Positions 39,263 through 48,676 of a stretch of DNA of 64,000 nt are shown piece after piece; positions within the stretch are counted from its first letter, which is position 1; every line of letters begins with the position of its first letter. Below the pieces are notes generated by a model. That model saw only the letters and a program-made list of their open reading frames with translations. It was not told the origin of the DNA and made no database searches. The stretch is taken from contig JAEYVD010000814.1 of NCBI GenBank assembly GCA_023432075.1, forward strand, positions 1 through 64,000. Direction: 5' to 3'. Made by a program: the position numbers and the translations under genes. Source of the DNA: Pseudomonadota bacterium. Its GTDB lineage: Bacteria; Pseudomonadota; Gammaproteobacteria; Burkholderiales; Burkholderiaceae_B.

Positions 39263-40216
39263 ATGAACCAAACAGACCTTAACTCTACGTCTAAAAACAT
39301 CCTTGTACTTGGGGCAGGCGAACTCGGCCTCCCGGTGCTGCGCAATCTTGCGCGTAAAGCCAAAGACGTCGAGGGCGCAAAGATCAGCGTGCTGCTGCGC
39401 GCGAGCGCCGTTGAGTCGCGCGAGCCAAGCAAGCAAAATGATATCGCGGAGATCCGAGACCTCGGCATTGAGATCGTTGTAGGCGATCTTGTGAAGAGTT
39501 CCATCGACGAGCTGGCGGTTGTCTTTGCGCGGTATGACACCGTGATCGGTTGTGCCGGCTACGCAGCGGGAATCAACACGCCGATGAAGCTTGCCCGCGC
39601 CGCCTTGCAGGCAGGCATCCCGCGGTACTTCCCTTGGCAATTCGGAGTCGACTTTGACGTGATCGGTCGTGGCGGCCCGCAAGACATCTTCGACGCACAG
39701 TTGGACGTGCGCGAACTGCTGCGCAGCCAGCACCAGACCGAGTGGGTCATCATCTCGACAGGCATGTTCATGAGCTACCTGTTCGAGCCCGAGTTCGGCG
39801 TCGTTGACCTGCAGAACGATGCCGTCCATGCGCTTGGCACTCTCGACACCGCCGTAACACTGACGACGCCCGATGATATCGGCGCACTGACTGCCGAAAT
39901 CGTGTTCGCCACGCCTCGCATCCGGAACGAAATCGTGTATCTGGCCGGAGACACCGTGACGTACGGCGAAGTCGCCGACAAGCTGCAGGCGGGCCTTGGC
40001 CGTCCGTTCACCCGTTCGGCCTGGAGCGTCGAATATTTACTGGATGAACTGTCGCGCGACCCGCAGAACATGATGCGCAAGTACCGCGCTGCCTTTGCAC
40101 AAGGCAGGGGTATGTCGTGGGACAAAAGCGGGACGTTCAATCAGCGCCGAGGGATTCCGGTTACCGACGTCGCGTCCTGGATCAGCGCAAATCTTGGTTC
40201 GCTCCGAACCAAGTAA
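39263..40216 (+). CDS. NmrA / isoflavone-reductase-like NAD(P) oxidoreductase
   Basis: 317 residues, atypical SDR. N-terminal nucleotide motif ILVLGAGELGLPVLRNLA, then VVGDL and the CAGYAAGINTPMKLARAALQ block. C-terminal region is like that of aromatic-alcohol and phenylpropanoid reductases. Function unknown. HxlR/NmrA pairs typically respond to electrophiles. Confidence 0.85.
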   Translation: MNQTDLNSTSKNILVLGAGELGLPVLRNLARKAKDVEGAKISVLLRASAVESREPSKQNDIAEIRDLGIEIVVGDLVKSSIDELAVVFARYDTVIGCAGYAAGINTPMKLARAALQAGIPRYFPWQFGVDFDVIGRGGPQDIFDAQLDVRELLRSQHQTEWVIISTGMFMSYLFEPEFGVVDLQNDAVHALGTLDTAVTLTTPDDIGALTAEIVFATPRIRNEIVYLAGDTVTYGEVADKLQAGLGRPFTRSAWSVEYLLDELSRDPQNMMRKYRAAFAQGRGMSWDKSGTFNQRRGIPVTDVASWISANLGSLRTK

Positions 40217-40406
40217 CCGCCCGACAGGCATCCGGCAAGCCGCGACCGTAGCGGTTAGCCGGAACAGGATGCTGTTGCCTACGCGGGCAGCAGCGTCCGC
40301 ACTCAGCCCTGTGCCCGGCTCAGTTCAGTCGTAGTCCTGTTGCAGGCGCAAGTCACAACCTTGCTGAAACTGGCATGGCGTCAACCGATCAGCCACCATA
40401 GGCAAA

Positions 40407-41285
40407 TCAGCAAGCGGCGAGCTTGGGCGTCAGAAAACGCGCAAAGTCTTTCAGCTGCGGAGCAATCCTGTGCTTGAGCGTTTCCAAATCGTATTCCTCG
40501 CTCATCCCTGCGCAAGACACTACGTATTTCCAGCCGTTCTCTGAACCGTCTCCGCAAGGGCACGCAACTGCGTTGATTCCAAGGCGCCACGCGCCGATGC
40601 TCGTGCAGAATCCGTAACGATCCCATTCAGCCTGGGCCGCCGCCATTTCTTCCACGATCCGATCCCGAATGTCGCGCGGCTGGCTCTGCAGTTCCTGCAT
40701 GACCTCGTGCTTCCTGGTTTCGTCGGATATCGACCAGAAGACTCTACCGGCCGCAGCCTGCCAAAGCTTGAGCCGAGTCCCGATGCCCGTTCTCATTTGC
40801 ACCTGGGCAGGTCCTGATACGCGGGCGACATAGATCACTTCCGAGCCGGCCTGAATGTTGAGCGCGACCGTGGAGGCCCTCATCTGGTCCGCGAAGTCCT
40901 GCAAAAAAGGGCTCAACGCCTGGACACCGGCGACGCTGTCCATGACAGCGTAACTCCATGACATCGTTGCAGGACCCAGTTTGTACTTCTTGAGCGCACT
41001 GTCATACACCAGGTGCTTCGTGGTTGCCAGCGTGTAGGTCAAGCGTGTCACCGTCGACCGGGCGAGCCCTGTGCTTCGCGCGATTTCCTCGTTGCCCATG
41101 GCGGTGACGTCACGAGTGAACAGCGCAAGGATGTCCAGGCCGCGGCTCAGCGCTGTGACGAAATGCCTTGAATCCTTTTTCTCGTCCAGCGTCGCGCGCA
41201 GATCGGTCAATAAGTTTGAAGTTCGAGCCAAGACACTTATCCGTAGAAGTCGACGCCGGAAGTGTAGAGCATGCTCCTGCCCCAT
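40407..41285 (-). CDS. IclR-family regulator
   Basis: 292 residues. HTH domain from about residue 40 (FVTALSRGLDILALFTRDVT, then NEEIARSTGLARSTVTRLTYTLA) and the C-terminal effector domain (GTRLKLWQAAAGRVFWS; GINAVACPCGDG). About 30 extra residues at the N-terminus make the exact start uncertain. Divergent from the CoA-transferase gene with a perfect palindrome between them. Confidence 0.9.
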   Translation of the reverse strand: MGQEHALHFRRRLLRISVLARTSNLLTDLRATLDEKKDSRHFVTALSRGLDILALFTRDVTAMGNEEIARSTGLARSTVTRLTYTLATTKHLVYDSALKKYKLGPATMSWSYAVMDSVAGVQALSPFLQDFADQMRASTVALNIQAGSEVIYVARVSGPAQVQMRTGIGTRLKLWQAAAGRVFWSISDETRKHEVMQELQSQPRDIRDRIVEEMAAAQAEWDRYGFCTSIGAWRLGINAVACPCGDGSENGWKYVVSCAGMSEEYDLETLKHRIAPQLKDFARFLTPKLAAC

Positions 41286-41330
41286 CACGTATCGCCCTAC
41301 TGGCGTCCTGCTGCTTTTTTAATTCTGCTA

Positions 41331-41349
41331 TGCAGTATATATTACTGCA
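41331..41349. promoter_or_regulatory. IclR-type palindrome
   Basis: TGCAGTATATATTACTGCA: 7-bp perfect arms around TATAT. Lies 46 bp before the iclR start and 97 bp before the CoA-transferase start. Confidence 0.65.
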
Positions 41350-41445
41350 CATTGACACATGAAGTGCGCATCCATAGAATCCAGCCCAAGGCTTGACGGG
41401 CGCCCTCCGAGGCGCAAGAAGTCCGTACAACATGGGAGATTGGTT

Positions 41446-42618
41446 ATGAGCGCAACGCGGTCCGTGCTCGAAGGCGTAGTCGTCATCGATGCATCAAGGG
41501 TTCTGGCGGGTCCGTATGCAGGTCAGATTCTTGGTGACCATGGCGCAGACGTCATCAAGGTAGAGTCCTTCGACGGCGACGACACAAGACGCTATGGACC
41601 TCCAGTCGCGGATGGGAGCGCGCCCTACTACCAGGGCCTCAATCGCAACAAGAAGAATGTCGCGCTGGATCTGAATTCAGACAGCGGGCTCGACGCACTC
41701 CTTTCGCTTCTGGCATCTGCCGATGTGCTGATCGAGAACTTCAAGTTGAGCACTTGGCGCAAGTGGGGCATCGATGACCTGTCGACGCTGTCGGCAAGGT
41801 TCCCCCGACTGGTCCATTGCCGGATTTCCGGATTCGGGGAGACCGGTCAGTTCGGCGGGTTGCCGGGTTATGACGCCGCCATTCAAGCCATGTCGGGTCT
41901 CATGAGCACCAATGGCGATCCCGCTGTGAACGCGGCGCGGATTGGCATCCCTTTGGTGGACGCAGCCACGGGCATGCAGGCGGCGCTTGGCGTCATGCTT
42001 GCGCTCTATGAACGCGAGCGTTCAGAAAAGGGGCAAATGGTGGAGGCCACGCTTTACGACACGGCGTTGTCCCTGCTTCATCCCCACGCCGCCAACGTGC
42101 TCTATGGCGGCGAAGCCCCCCGGACAGGGAATGGGCATCCGAATCTGGTGCCGTACGACCTGTACCAGACGGGCACGATTCCCATCTTCATCGCAGTTGG
42201 CAATGACCGGCAGTTTGCGACGCTTTGCCGACATCTTGGCCTCCAGGAAATCGTCCAGGACGCCACTTACGCGACCAACATCGGCCGTTTGACCCATCGC
42301 GCCCAACTCACCGCGCGCCTGGCGGAAAAGCTGCTCGAGCACGATGGCATGAACCTGTTTTCCACGCTCATGGCGGCGGGCGTGCCCTGCGCCCCTGTTC
42401 TGACCGTTGACGAAGCCCTGAAGCTGCAGCACACCCGCGACCGAGAGATGGTTCTTGAAATGGACGGCTACCGCGGCGCCGGCATCCCCATCAAGCTTAG
42501 CCGCACGCCCGGAAGCTTGCGCTTCGTGCCGCCCGGCATCGGCCAGCACAACGCAGAGATCTTTGCCAAGTTCGGCATCGCTTCAGAGCAGGCACTGACG
42601 ACAGAATCTGAAAACTGA
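41446..42618 (+). CDS. CaiB/BaiF-type family III CoA-transferase
   Basis: 390 residues. Catalytic Asp in the GLPGYDAAIQAMSGLM block; N-terminal GVVVIDASRVLAGPYAGQIL and VIKVESFDGDDTR; ENFKLSTWRKWGID. Activates a carboxylic acid by exchange with an acyl-CoA. ATG 41446 with GGGAG upstream. First of CoA-transferase, Bug receptor and hydratase genes that together import an acid, activate it and hydrate it; the acid is not known. Confidence 0.92.
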   Translation: MSATRSVLEGVVVIDASRVLAGPYAGQILGDHGADVIKVESFDGDDTRRYGPPVADGSAPYYQGLNRNKKNVALDLNSDSGLDALLSLLASADVLIENFKLSTWRKWGIDDLSTLSARFPRLVHCRISGFGETGQFGGLPGYDAAIQAMSGLMSTNGDPAVNAARIGIPLVDAATGMQAALGVMLALYERERSEKGQMVEATLYDTALSLLHPHAANVLYGGEAPRTGNGHPNLVPYDLYQTGTIPIFIAVGNDRQFATLCRHLGLQEIVQDATYATNIGRLTHRAQLTARLAEKLLEHDGMNLFSTLMAAGVPCAPVLTVDEALKLQHTRDREMVLEMDGYRGAGIPIKLSRTPGSLRFVPPGIGQHNAEIFAKFGIASEQALTTESEN

Positions 42619-42619
42619 A

Positions 42620-42640
42620 GTCTCGATCACTGATCGAGAC
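42620..42640. other. 21-bp palindrome between CoA-transferase and Bug genes
   Basis: GTCTCGATCA and TGATCGAGAC are perfect 10-bp arms around a single C, directly after the CoA-transferase stop. It could fold as an RNA hairpin that sets different levels for the two genes, or bind a protein as DNA. Confidence 0.5.
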
Positions 42641-42677
42641 AGAAATTACCCCTAAAAAAGTACGAGGAGACATACAC

Positions 42678-43664
42678 ATGACGAAGAATCGAGTTCCACG
42701 GCGCGCGGCCGCGGCTGCGGCCCTATTGCTGGCGTCCGGCTTCGGGGCAACGGCCGCGACAGCCGAAACGGCCTATCCCAGCAGGCCGGTCACAATCATC
42801 GTACCGTTCGCCGCGGGCGGATCGACGGACGTCCAGGCGCGGCTCGTCGCAAAGAGCCTGCAGGCAGTGATGGGGCAGCCGTTCGTCGTGGAGAACAAGG
42901 CAGGCGCATCGGGTTCGATCGGCGCGCGTGCAGCAGCAGCCTCAAAGCCCGATGGATACACGCTCTTGTTCGGCACCACCTCAACCGCGTCGGAGACCGT
43001 GCTGAACAAAGAGGCTGGCTTTGACATCAGGACCGACTTCACTCCCATCAGCATGATCACCAACGTCCCATTCATGATGGCAGTGTCCTGCAGCTCAGGC
43101 ATCAAGACCCCTGCCGACCTGGTGAAGCGGGCAAAGGAGAACCCTGGAAAGCTCAATTACGCATCCTGGGGCTACGGCAGCACAGGCAACATCATCGGCG
43201 AAATGCTCAAGCTGGCCACCAAGACCGATTTAACGCACGTGCCTTACAAAGGCGAGTCGCCCGCTGCGATGAGCGTGATAAGCGGCGAAACCGACCTCGC
43301 GTTCCTTTCGCCGGTCCAGCTACCCCAAGTCAAAGCCGGCAAGCTTTGCGCGATTGCTATCACGGGCGGCAAGCGCATGAGTGCGCTGCCAGACGTGCCC
43401 ACCATCGAGGAAGCCGGAATACAGGGCGTGCATATGCCCATGTGGTCTGGACTCATGGTCCCTGCAAAAGCATCGAACGACGTGGTCGCCACCCTTTCCC
43501 ACGCGTTAGACAAGGCACTGAAATCCGACGACCTGGTCAAGGCCGCCAACAGCATGTCTCTCGAGATCATCGGCAGCTCGCCTGAGGCCTTCAAGGATCA
43601 GATCAACGGCGACATCAAGACCGTCACGGACCTATCTCAGAAGACCAAACTTCGCCAGGAATGA
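42678..43664 (+). CDS. Bug-family solute receptor
   Basis: 328 residues. Signal peptide (RRAAAAAALLLASGFGATAA), then AYPSRPVTIIVPFAAGGSTD, VVENKAGASGSIG and PDGYTLLFGT. Strong AGGAGA ribosome site. Context suggests it binds the acid activated by the CoA-transferase, or that it is a sensing receptor. Confidence 0.94.
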   Translation: MTKNRVPRRAAAAAALLLASGFGATAATAETAYPSRPVTIIVPFAAGGSTDVQARLVAKSLQAVMGQPFVVENKAGASGSIGARAAAASKPDGYTLLFGTTSTASETVLNKEAGFDIRTDFTPISMITNVPFMMAVSCSSGIKTPADLVKRAKENPGKLNYASWGYGSTGNIIGEMLKLATKTDLTHVPYKGESPAAMSVISGETDLAFLSPVQLPQVKAGKLCAIAITGGKRMSALPDVPTIEEAGIQGVHMPMWSGLMVPAKASNDVVATLSHALDKALKSDDLVKAANSMSLEIIGSSPEAFKDQINGDIKTVTDLSQKTKLRQE

Positions 43665-43726
43665 TCTTCGCTCTCGACGCAGGCCGCAGCCAGCGTCGAG
43701 AAATCACTAAAACGGAACATCAGATC

Positions 43727-44509
43727 ATGTACGAATTTTGTAGTGTCTCTCACGAAGACAAGTTGTGCATCATTACGATCAATCGCCCCGCCTTACGCAA
43801 TGCGTTGCATCGGCCGGCGAACCTCGAGCTGCAACAAGCCTTCGACGATTTTCAAAACAACCCTGATCTGAGGGTGGCGATTCTGACAGGCGCAGGCGAC
43901 GACGCGTTCTGCGCAGGCAACGATCTTAAATACCAAGCAGCCGGCAACGATACGACCTACCCCGAGGCGGGCTTCGGCGGCATCACGGCGAGGTTTGCCA
44001 TGAACAAACCCGTCATTGCTGCCGTAAACGGGCTCGCCATGGGTGGGGGGTTCGAGATTGCCCTCGCCTGCGATCTCATCGTAGCGTCTGAAAACGCATT
44101 CTTCGCGCTACCGGAGCCCTTGGTGGGACTGGCCGCGATTTGCGGCGGGATACTCAGATTGCCCCAGCAAATCCCGACGAAACAGGCAATGGGCATCATC
44201 CTTACTGGGCGCCGCGTCATGGCGCAAGAAGCCCAGACGCTGGGTTTCGTCAATGAAGTGGTTCCTAGGGGCGAAGCCCTGAACGCCGCCCGCCGCTGGG
44301 CGGACCAAATACTGAAATGCTCACCGATGTCGGTCAAGGCGTCGAAAGAGCTGGCCTACAAGGGCATCCAAAACAGCAATCTAGAAGAGATGTATCCCAT
44401 CCAAAAGACCTTTCCCGCAGTCAAAGCGCTATACGCGAGCCGTGACAGGACTGAAGGCGCAAAGGCGTTCGCTGAAAAGCGAGCGCCAGTGTGGACGAAC
44501 GAGTCGTAG
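43727..44509 (+). CDS. CaiD-like enoyl-CoA hydratase
   Basis: 260 residues, crotonase fold. Oxyanion-hole motifs AFCAGNDLK and NGLAMGGGFEIALACDL, with the Glu of the catalytic region (LPEPLVGLAAICGG) as in carnitinyl-CoA dehydratase relatives. ATG 43727 chosen; no stronger start upstream. Partner of the CaiB-type transferase. Confidence 0.9.
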   Translation: MYEFCSVSHEDKLCIITINRPALRNALHRPANLELQQAFDDFQNNPDLRVAILTGAGDDAFCAGNDLKYQAAGNDTTYPEAGFGGITARFAMNKPVIAAVNGLAMGGGFEIALACDLIVASENAFFALPEPLVGLAAICGGILRLPQQIPTKQAMGIILTGRRVMAQEAQTLGFVNEVVPRGEALNAARRWADQILKCSPMSVKASKELAYKGIQNSNLEEMYPIQKTFPAVKALYASRDRTEGAKAFAEKRAPVWTNES

Positions 44510-44554
44510 GCTGCAGACCGGATCGGTAGCTGCGCCGTCAACAACCAGAATTCT

Positions 44555-45463
44555 ATGGACGCCAAACAAATCCGGCAGTTCATCGTGTTGAGCGAGACCC
44601 GCAGCTTCAGCGTGGCGGCGCAGAAGCTGCACCTGAGCCAATCGGCACTTTCCACTTCCATTCGAAAGCTGGAGGAGGAGTTTGACTGCCAGTTGTTCCA
44701 TCGCACCAGCCGCGGTGTGGACCTGACCGTTGCTGGTCAGGCTGCGGCGGTGGAGTTGCGCGCTGCGGCGGTGAACCTGCGCCTGGCCCGGGAAAGAGCC
44801 CGCCTCGCCCTGGCGGGCGATGGAAATACGTTGCGACTGGGATTCGTCGGAACTGCAGTCCGAACAGTGTTGCCTGAGCTTCTGGCCAGATTCTGCGGTC
44901 AGTACCCACAGTTCAGACTTGAGCTGCATGAATCCACGAACTCACAGCTGATAGAACGTATCAGGGCAGGCGAGATCGATGCCGGACTCGGCCGACTTCC
45001 CACCGAGTCGAATTCCGACCTAGCCTTCACCCACTTGCTGGATGACCATTTAACCATTGCGCTGCCACAAAGCCACCCGCTGGCCGAGAACGAAGAGGTC
45101 ACGTTGGCGCAGATCGCTCCCTATCCATTCATTCATTACACAGGCGAGGTCCAGGCTGCCTTGGCGCCCTTGATCGACGCCTTGTTTGAAGCGGAAGGCC
45201 TGACACCGAACATTACCCACAGGGCCGTTCAGGTGCAGACCGTGATCGTTCTGGTCGAGGCGGGATTGGGGCTATCTCTCGTGCCCGCCAGTTTGGCCAA
45301 ACGATTTTCCCCGCAAGTCGCCGTCCGAGCCATCTCTGGGATCGAAGCTCCGCGCCTGAACCTGGGCCTTATCAACCTGCGCAAAGGCGAGACGCACCTC
45401 TACTCATGCTTCCGGGATTCAGCACTCGGTTGGAAGCAGCAGAGAAGTCAGGTGGCCGGATGA
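44555..45463 (+). CDS. LysR-family regulator
   Basis: 302 residues. HTH IRQFIVLSETRSFSVAAQKL, then HLSQSALSTSIRKLEEEFDC; effector domain from about residue 90. Follows the hydratase by 45 bp on the same strand and converges on the amidase gene with 12 bp between them. Confidence 0.9.
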   Translation: MDAKQIRQFIVLSETRSFSVAAQKLHLSQSALSTSIRKLEEEFDCQLFHRTSRGVDLTVAGQAAAVELRAAAVNLRLARERARLALAGDGNTLRLGFVGTAVRTVLPELLARFCGQYPQFRLELHESTNSQLIERIRAGEIDAGLGRLPTESNSDLAFTHLLDDHLTIALPQSHPLAENEEVTLAQIAPYPFIHYTGEVQAALAPLIDALFEAEGLTPNITHRAVQVQTVIVLVEAGLGLSLVPASLAKRFSPQVAVRAISGIEAPRLNLGLINLRKGETHLYSCFRDSALGWKQQRSQVAG

Positions 45464-45475
45464 CAAATTTCGGGA

Positions 45476-46870
45476 TCACGACTCCAAGTCGGGAAGTGGC
45501 TGCGCCTCCCATCCAGAGAGTTTCTCGATGGCCCGCGCAACCCTGAGCACGAGCGCCTCGTCGAAATATCGACCTACGATTTGGACAGCCATGGGCAGCC
45601 CTTGCGACGAAAGCCCGATCGGTACACTGATGGCCGGATGTCCAGTGACATTGAACGCATAGGCCTGCGCGGGCCAGCCGTGCACCGTCCCCGCAGAAGT
45701 AAACGCCGGGGCAGTGTCCAGCGTTACCGCAGTGAGCACCACATCGCAGCGTTCGAAAACAGTGTCCATGCGCGCCGCGAGTTCACGGCGCAAGCGCAAG
45801 GCATTCAGATAATCTTCGGAAGATACCGCTGCACCCTGGACCAATCGGGACAACGTAATGTGGCCATAGTCCAGCGGCCGACTGCGCAGGTCTTTGGCGT
45901 GGAGCGCAAAAGACTCGGCCGCCAGGATCACCCGCCCTACCGCCACGCATTCTTCATCGTCGGGCAGGCACACCTCGACCATATTGGCTTGTTCCTGCGC
46001 CAGCCATTGGCTAGCCCGGTCAAAGCCTCGAAGGAATTCAGCAGACGTCTGGGCAAGATGCTGAAACCGCGAGCGCGCCACGCCGATCCGCAACCCGCGA
46101 ACTCCGATATCCAACGTCGAGCAATAATCATCTACAGGCTCGTCAGCGCTGCCGGGATCTCTCGGGTCGTGCCCAGCAAGCACCTGTAGCCCGATGGCGG
46201 TATCCTCCACACTGCGTGCCAAGGGACCACAGTGGTCCAATGTCCAGGCTAGGGGAAACACGCCGTGTCGCGAGACTCTACCGTAAGTCGGCTTCAGGCC
46301 GACGACACCGCACCATGCGGCCGGAATGCGGATCGAACCACCTGTGCAACTACCCAACGCAAGCCGCGTATAACCGGCCGCGACGGCAGCGCCTGACCCC
46401 GACGATGATCCGCCAGGAATATGGCGCAAACTCCACGGGTTACGCGCTGGCGGGAATGGCAGATCAAAACTGGGACCGCCCAAGGCGAATTCATGCGTGG
46501 CCAGTTTTCCCAGCACGATCGCGCCGGCATCTTTCAGGCGTTGCACACTCCCCGCATCCTGCTCGGCGATGTGATCCAAACGTAACTTCGAATGGCAGGT
46601 CGTCGGTTGACCAGCAAGATCGTAGATGTCTTTGACCGCAACAGGAATTCCGTGCAAGACCGGCAGATTGTCGGCACCCTGTTCGCGACGCCGCAAGTCG
46701 CAGGCGCGAGCCTCATTCAAGGCATACTCGCGGTTCAACTGAGTGAACGCATGAATGCGGGTGTCGCAGGCGTTGATTCGGTCAAGCGCAGCCCTGACCA
46801 GTTGCTCGGATTTGACGGCGCCAGACCGCAGCGCGCGCGCCATTTCGCTAATGGAAAGTTCCCTGCTCAC
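45476..46870 (-). CDS. Amidase-signature family amidase
   Basis: 464 residues. Ser-Ser-Lys triad signature: Lys in GIPVAVKDIYDLAG, GGSSSGSGAAVAAG, and the nucleophile region GSCTGGSIRIPAAWCG. Hydrolyses an amide to acid and ammonia; substrate unknown. GTG start at 46870 with GAGAGGGG upstream overlaps the stop of a short open frame (GTGA). Transcribed after a Bug receptor gene. Confidence 0.92.
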   Translation of the reverse strand: MSRELSISEMARALRSGAVKSEQLVRAALDRINACDTRIHAFTQLNREYALNEARACDLRRREQGADNLPVLHGIPVAVKDIYDLAGQPTTCHSKLRLDHIAEQDAGSVQRLKDAGAIVLGKLATHEFALGGPSFDLPFPPARNPWSLRHIPGGSSSGSGAAVAAGYTRLALGSCTGGSIRIPAAWCGVVGLKPTYGRVSRHGVFPLAWTLDHCGPLARSVEDTAIGLQVLAGHDPRDPGSADEPVDDYCSTLDIGVRGLRIGVARSRFQHLAQTSAEFLRGFDRASQWLAQEQANMVEVCLPDDEECVAVGRVILAAESFALHAKDLRSRPLDYGHITLSRLVQGAAVSSEDYLNALRLRRELAARMDTVFERCDVVLTAVTLDTAPAFTSAGTVHGWPAQAYAFNVTGHPAISVPIGLSSQGLPMAVQIVGRYFDEALVLRVARAIEKLSGWEAQPLPDLES

Positions 46871-47121
46871 AACGCCCCTCTCGAACGGGAAATGACAGTG
46901 TGGATGCCTGAGAGGCCATCGCTCTCGACGATGCCGTTGATCAGGGCGCGCTGACGCTGCAACACGGTGAACTCGTGGAGAACCAAATCCATTCTATCCA
47001 GTGGCACAACGATGCGCTGTTCAGCAAGCGCATCCATCAAGCCCTGCAACGACTGCTGATCGCCGCCATGGCCCACAATGTGGGCACGCCCATTACATCC
47101 GCTCGATGTTGGCATCTTCAA
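46867..47121 (-). CDS. Possible small protein coupled to the amidase (unrecognised)
   Basis: An open frame of up to 84 codons fills the gap between the Bug gene (stop at 47093) and the amidase. Its TGA overlaps the amidase GTG (GTGA), which looks like translational coupling. No domain recognised (contains LVLHEFTVLQRQRALINGIV). The true start is probably inside, for example at MDALAEQ. It may be a remnant of a longer gene. Confidence 0.28.
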   Translation of the reverse strand: MKMPTSSGCNGRAHIVGHGGDQQSLQGLMDALAEQRIVVPLDRMDLVLHEFTVLQRQRALINGIVESDGLSGIHTVISRSRGAL

Positions 47122-48064
47122 CTACCTTTTTCCACTTGGCCACATCGTCAGCAACGAAACTGCCGGAGTCCGGCACATTCTTCCAGAACGGCACACTGCC
47201 CATGTCCATCAATCGGGCCTTGATTTTCTCGTCGCCCAGGATCACCTTGATCTTGTCATTGATCTTCTGTTGAATCTCCACCGGCGTCCCCTTGGGAACC
47301 ATGAGCACATTCCAGGCGGTTTCATTGAAGCTCTTCAACAGTTCGGGATTCTGCTCGCTCAAGCTCTTCAACTCGGGCATCAACGGCGAGCGTTCGCCAC
47401 CACCCATCCCGATACTTTTGACCTTGTTGTCCATGACGAACGGCTTGGCGGTGGACAGCATGTCGAAAGTGATATCGACTTGGCCAGCTACGACACTACT
47501 CATCGCAGGTGCTGCACCTTGAAAAGGAACATGCAGCAGCTTGATACCCGTCGCCAGTGTGAAGACTTCAGCAGCCATGTGCGAGGACGTCCCATAGCCG
47601 GCAGAGGCGTAGCTGATTTTCTCGGGATTCTGCTTTGCGAGCTTGATCAGATCGTTGACAGAAGAGACCTCCAGACTGTTGCGAGAGAACAGAATCATCG
47701 GGCCGCTATTGATCGTCACTACGGCATCCAATTGCGTTAGAAGGTCGTAGCCTGGTGCCTTGTAGAGCGCGGCGGAGATGGTCTGGGCGGTCGTACCCAT
47801 CAGCAGTGTATACCCGTCGGGCTTGGCACCCGTCACATAGCGCGTACCGATGTTCCCCCCAGCACCCGACTTGTTCTCGACGACGACGTTGACACCGAGA
47901 CTATCGCCAAGCTCCTTCCCGATGATGCGGCCAATAACATCCGTCCCACCGCCCGGTGGAAACGGGATCACCAATGTGATGGGGCGCTCTGGCCATGCGG
48001 CGTGAGCCGGTGCAAGCGCGAGAGTCAACAGCGCACCATAAAAGATTCTGCAATATTTTTTCAT
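47093..48064 (-). CDS. Bug-family solute receptor
   Basis: 323 residues. Signal peptide MKKYCRIFYGALLTLALAPA, then AAWPERPITLVIPFPPGGGTD, VVENKSGAGGNIG and PDGYTLLMGT. Shares an orientation with the amidase downstream; an amide or its acid may be the ligand. Confidence 0.94.
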   Translation of the reverse strand: MKKYCRIFYGALLTLALAPAHAAWPERPITLVIPFPPGGGTDVIGRIIGKELGDSLGVNVVVENKSGAGGNIGTRYVTGAKPDGYTLLMGTTAQTISAALYKAPGYDLLTQLDAVVTINSGPMILFSRNSLEVSSVNDLIKLAKQNPEKISYASAGYGTSSHMAAEVFTLATGIKLLHVPFQGAAPAMSSVVAGQVDITFDMLSTAKPFVMDNKVKSIGMGGGERSPLMPELKSLSEQNPELLKSFNETAWNVLMVPKGTPVEIQQKINDKIKVILGDEKIKARLMDMGSVPFWKNVPDSGSFVADDVAKWKKVVEDANIERM

Positions 48065-48676
48065 TTATTCATTTCCCCAAGCTACGTCGCTGATTTCGTT
48101 ATCGAGTCTGCACAATGGTTCTTTCAAACCATGAGTCGACACTCTAGTGATGCCCTCCCGAGGCGTCCAATTCAAAAGGTTGAAGCCACTATCTGCATCC
48201 TCGATAGGCACCTTGCATGAGGAGCACCCCCAAAAAAAGGCGCAACCATCCAGGAAGACGGCTTCTGGTCTAGTGACGCTGCTGGCACGATCCTGGGCGC
48301 CGCCGCCGCACCCGGCTTCAGCCAGCCGCGAAAGCATCTCCCCTGTGGCCGAGTTGTTGATAACGCCGTGAGGCAAGATTCCATTCGTTTGTCAGCAAGA
48401 GCTTGACCTGCTTCGACCCAGCCACGGTCAACCGCGCACGTTTGGGAAAAAGCTTGGTTCCAACACCTCCGCCCTTCTCAGGTGCCCGCGCACCCAAACT
48501 GACTTATCTGCACACATAAGACATAGGCGCGAGCAATCCCCGCCCCAAGGGATTTCCCCAATGCAGGACATAAAAAGCGAAATTTTTACATAAAAATTCA
48601 AACCCGAATCCAGAGACCTCTTTGCATACGGCCGCCTTTCTGATTAATCTAATCACAAAATACATTAGAGAATCCA
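48065..48676. other. 610-bp divergent gap
   Basis: No supported gene. The right end (48600-48676) is AT-rich and is the promoter of the lactonase cluster; it carries the inverted repeat at 48648-48669. Open frames on the minus strand (for example up to 103 codons ending at the Bug start) have no recognised motif. Confidence 0.5.
48648..48669. promoter_or_regulatory. Inverted repeat before the lactonase gene
   Basis: TCTAAT (48648-48653) and ATTAGA (48664-48669) around ten bases, ending eight bases before the lactonase ATG. Candidate operator for the GntR protein at the end of the cluster. Confidence 0.4.
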
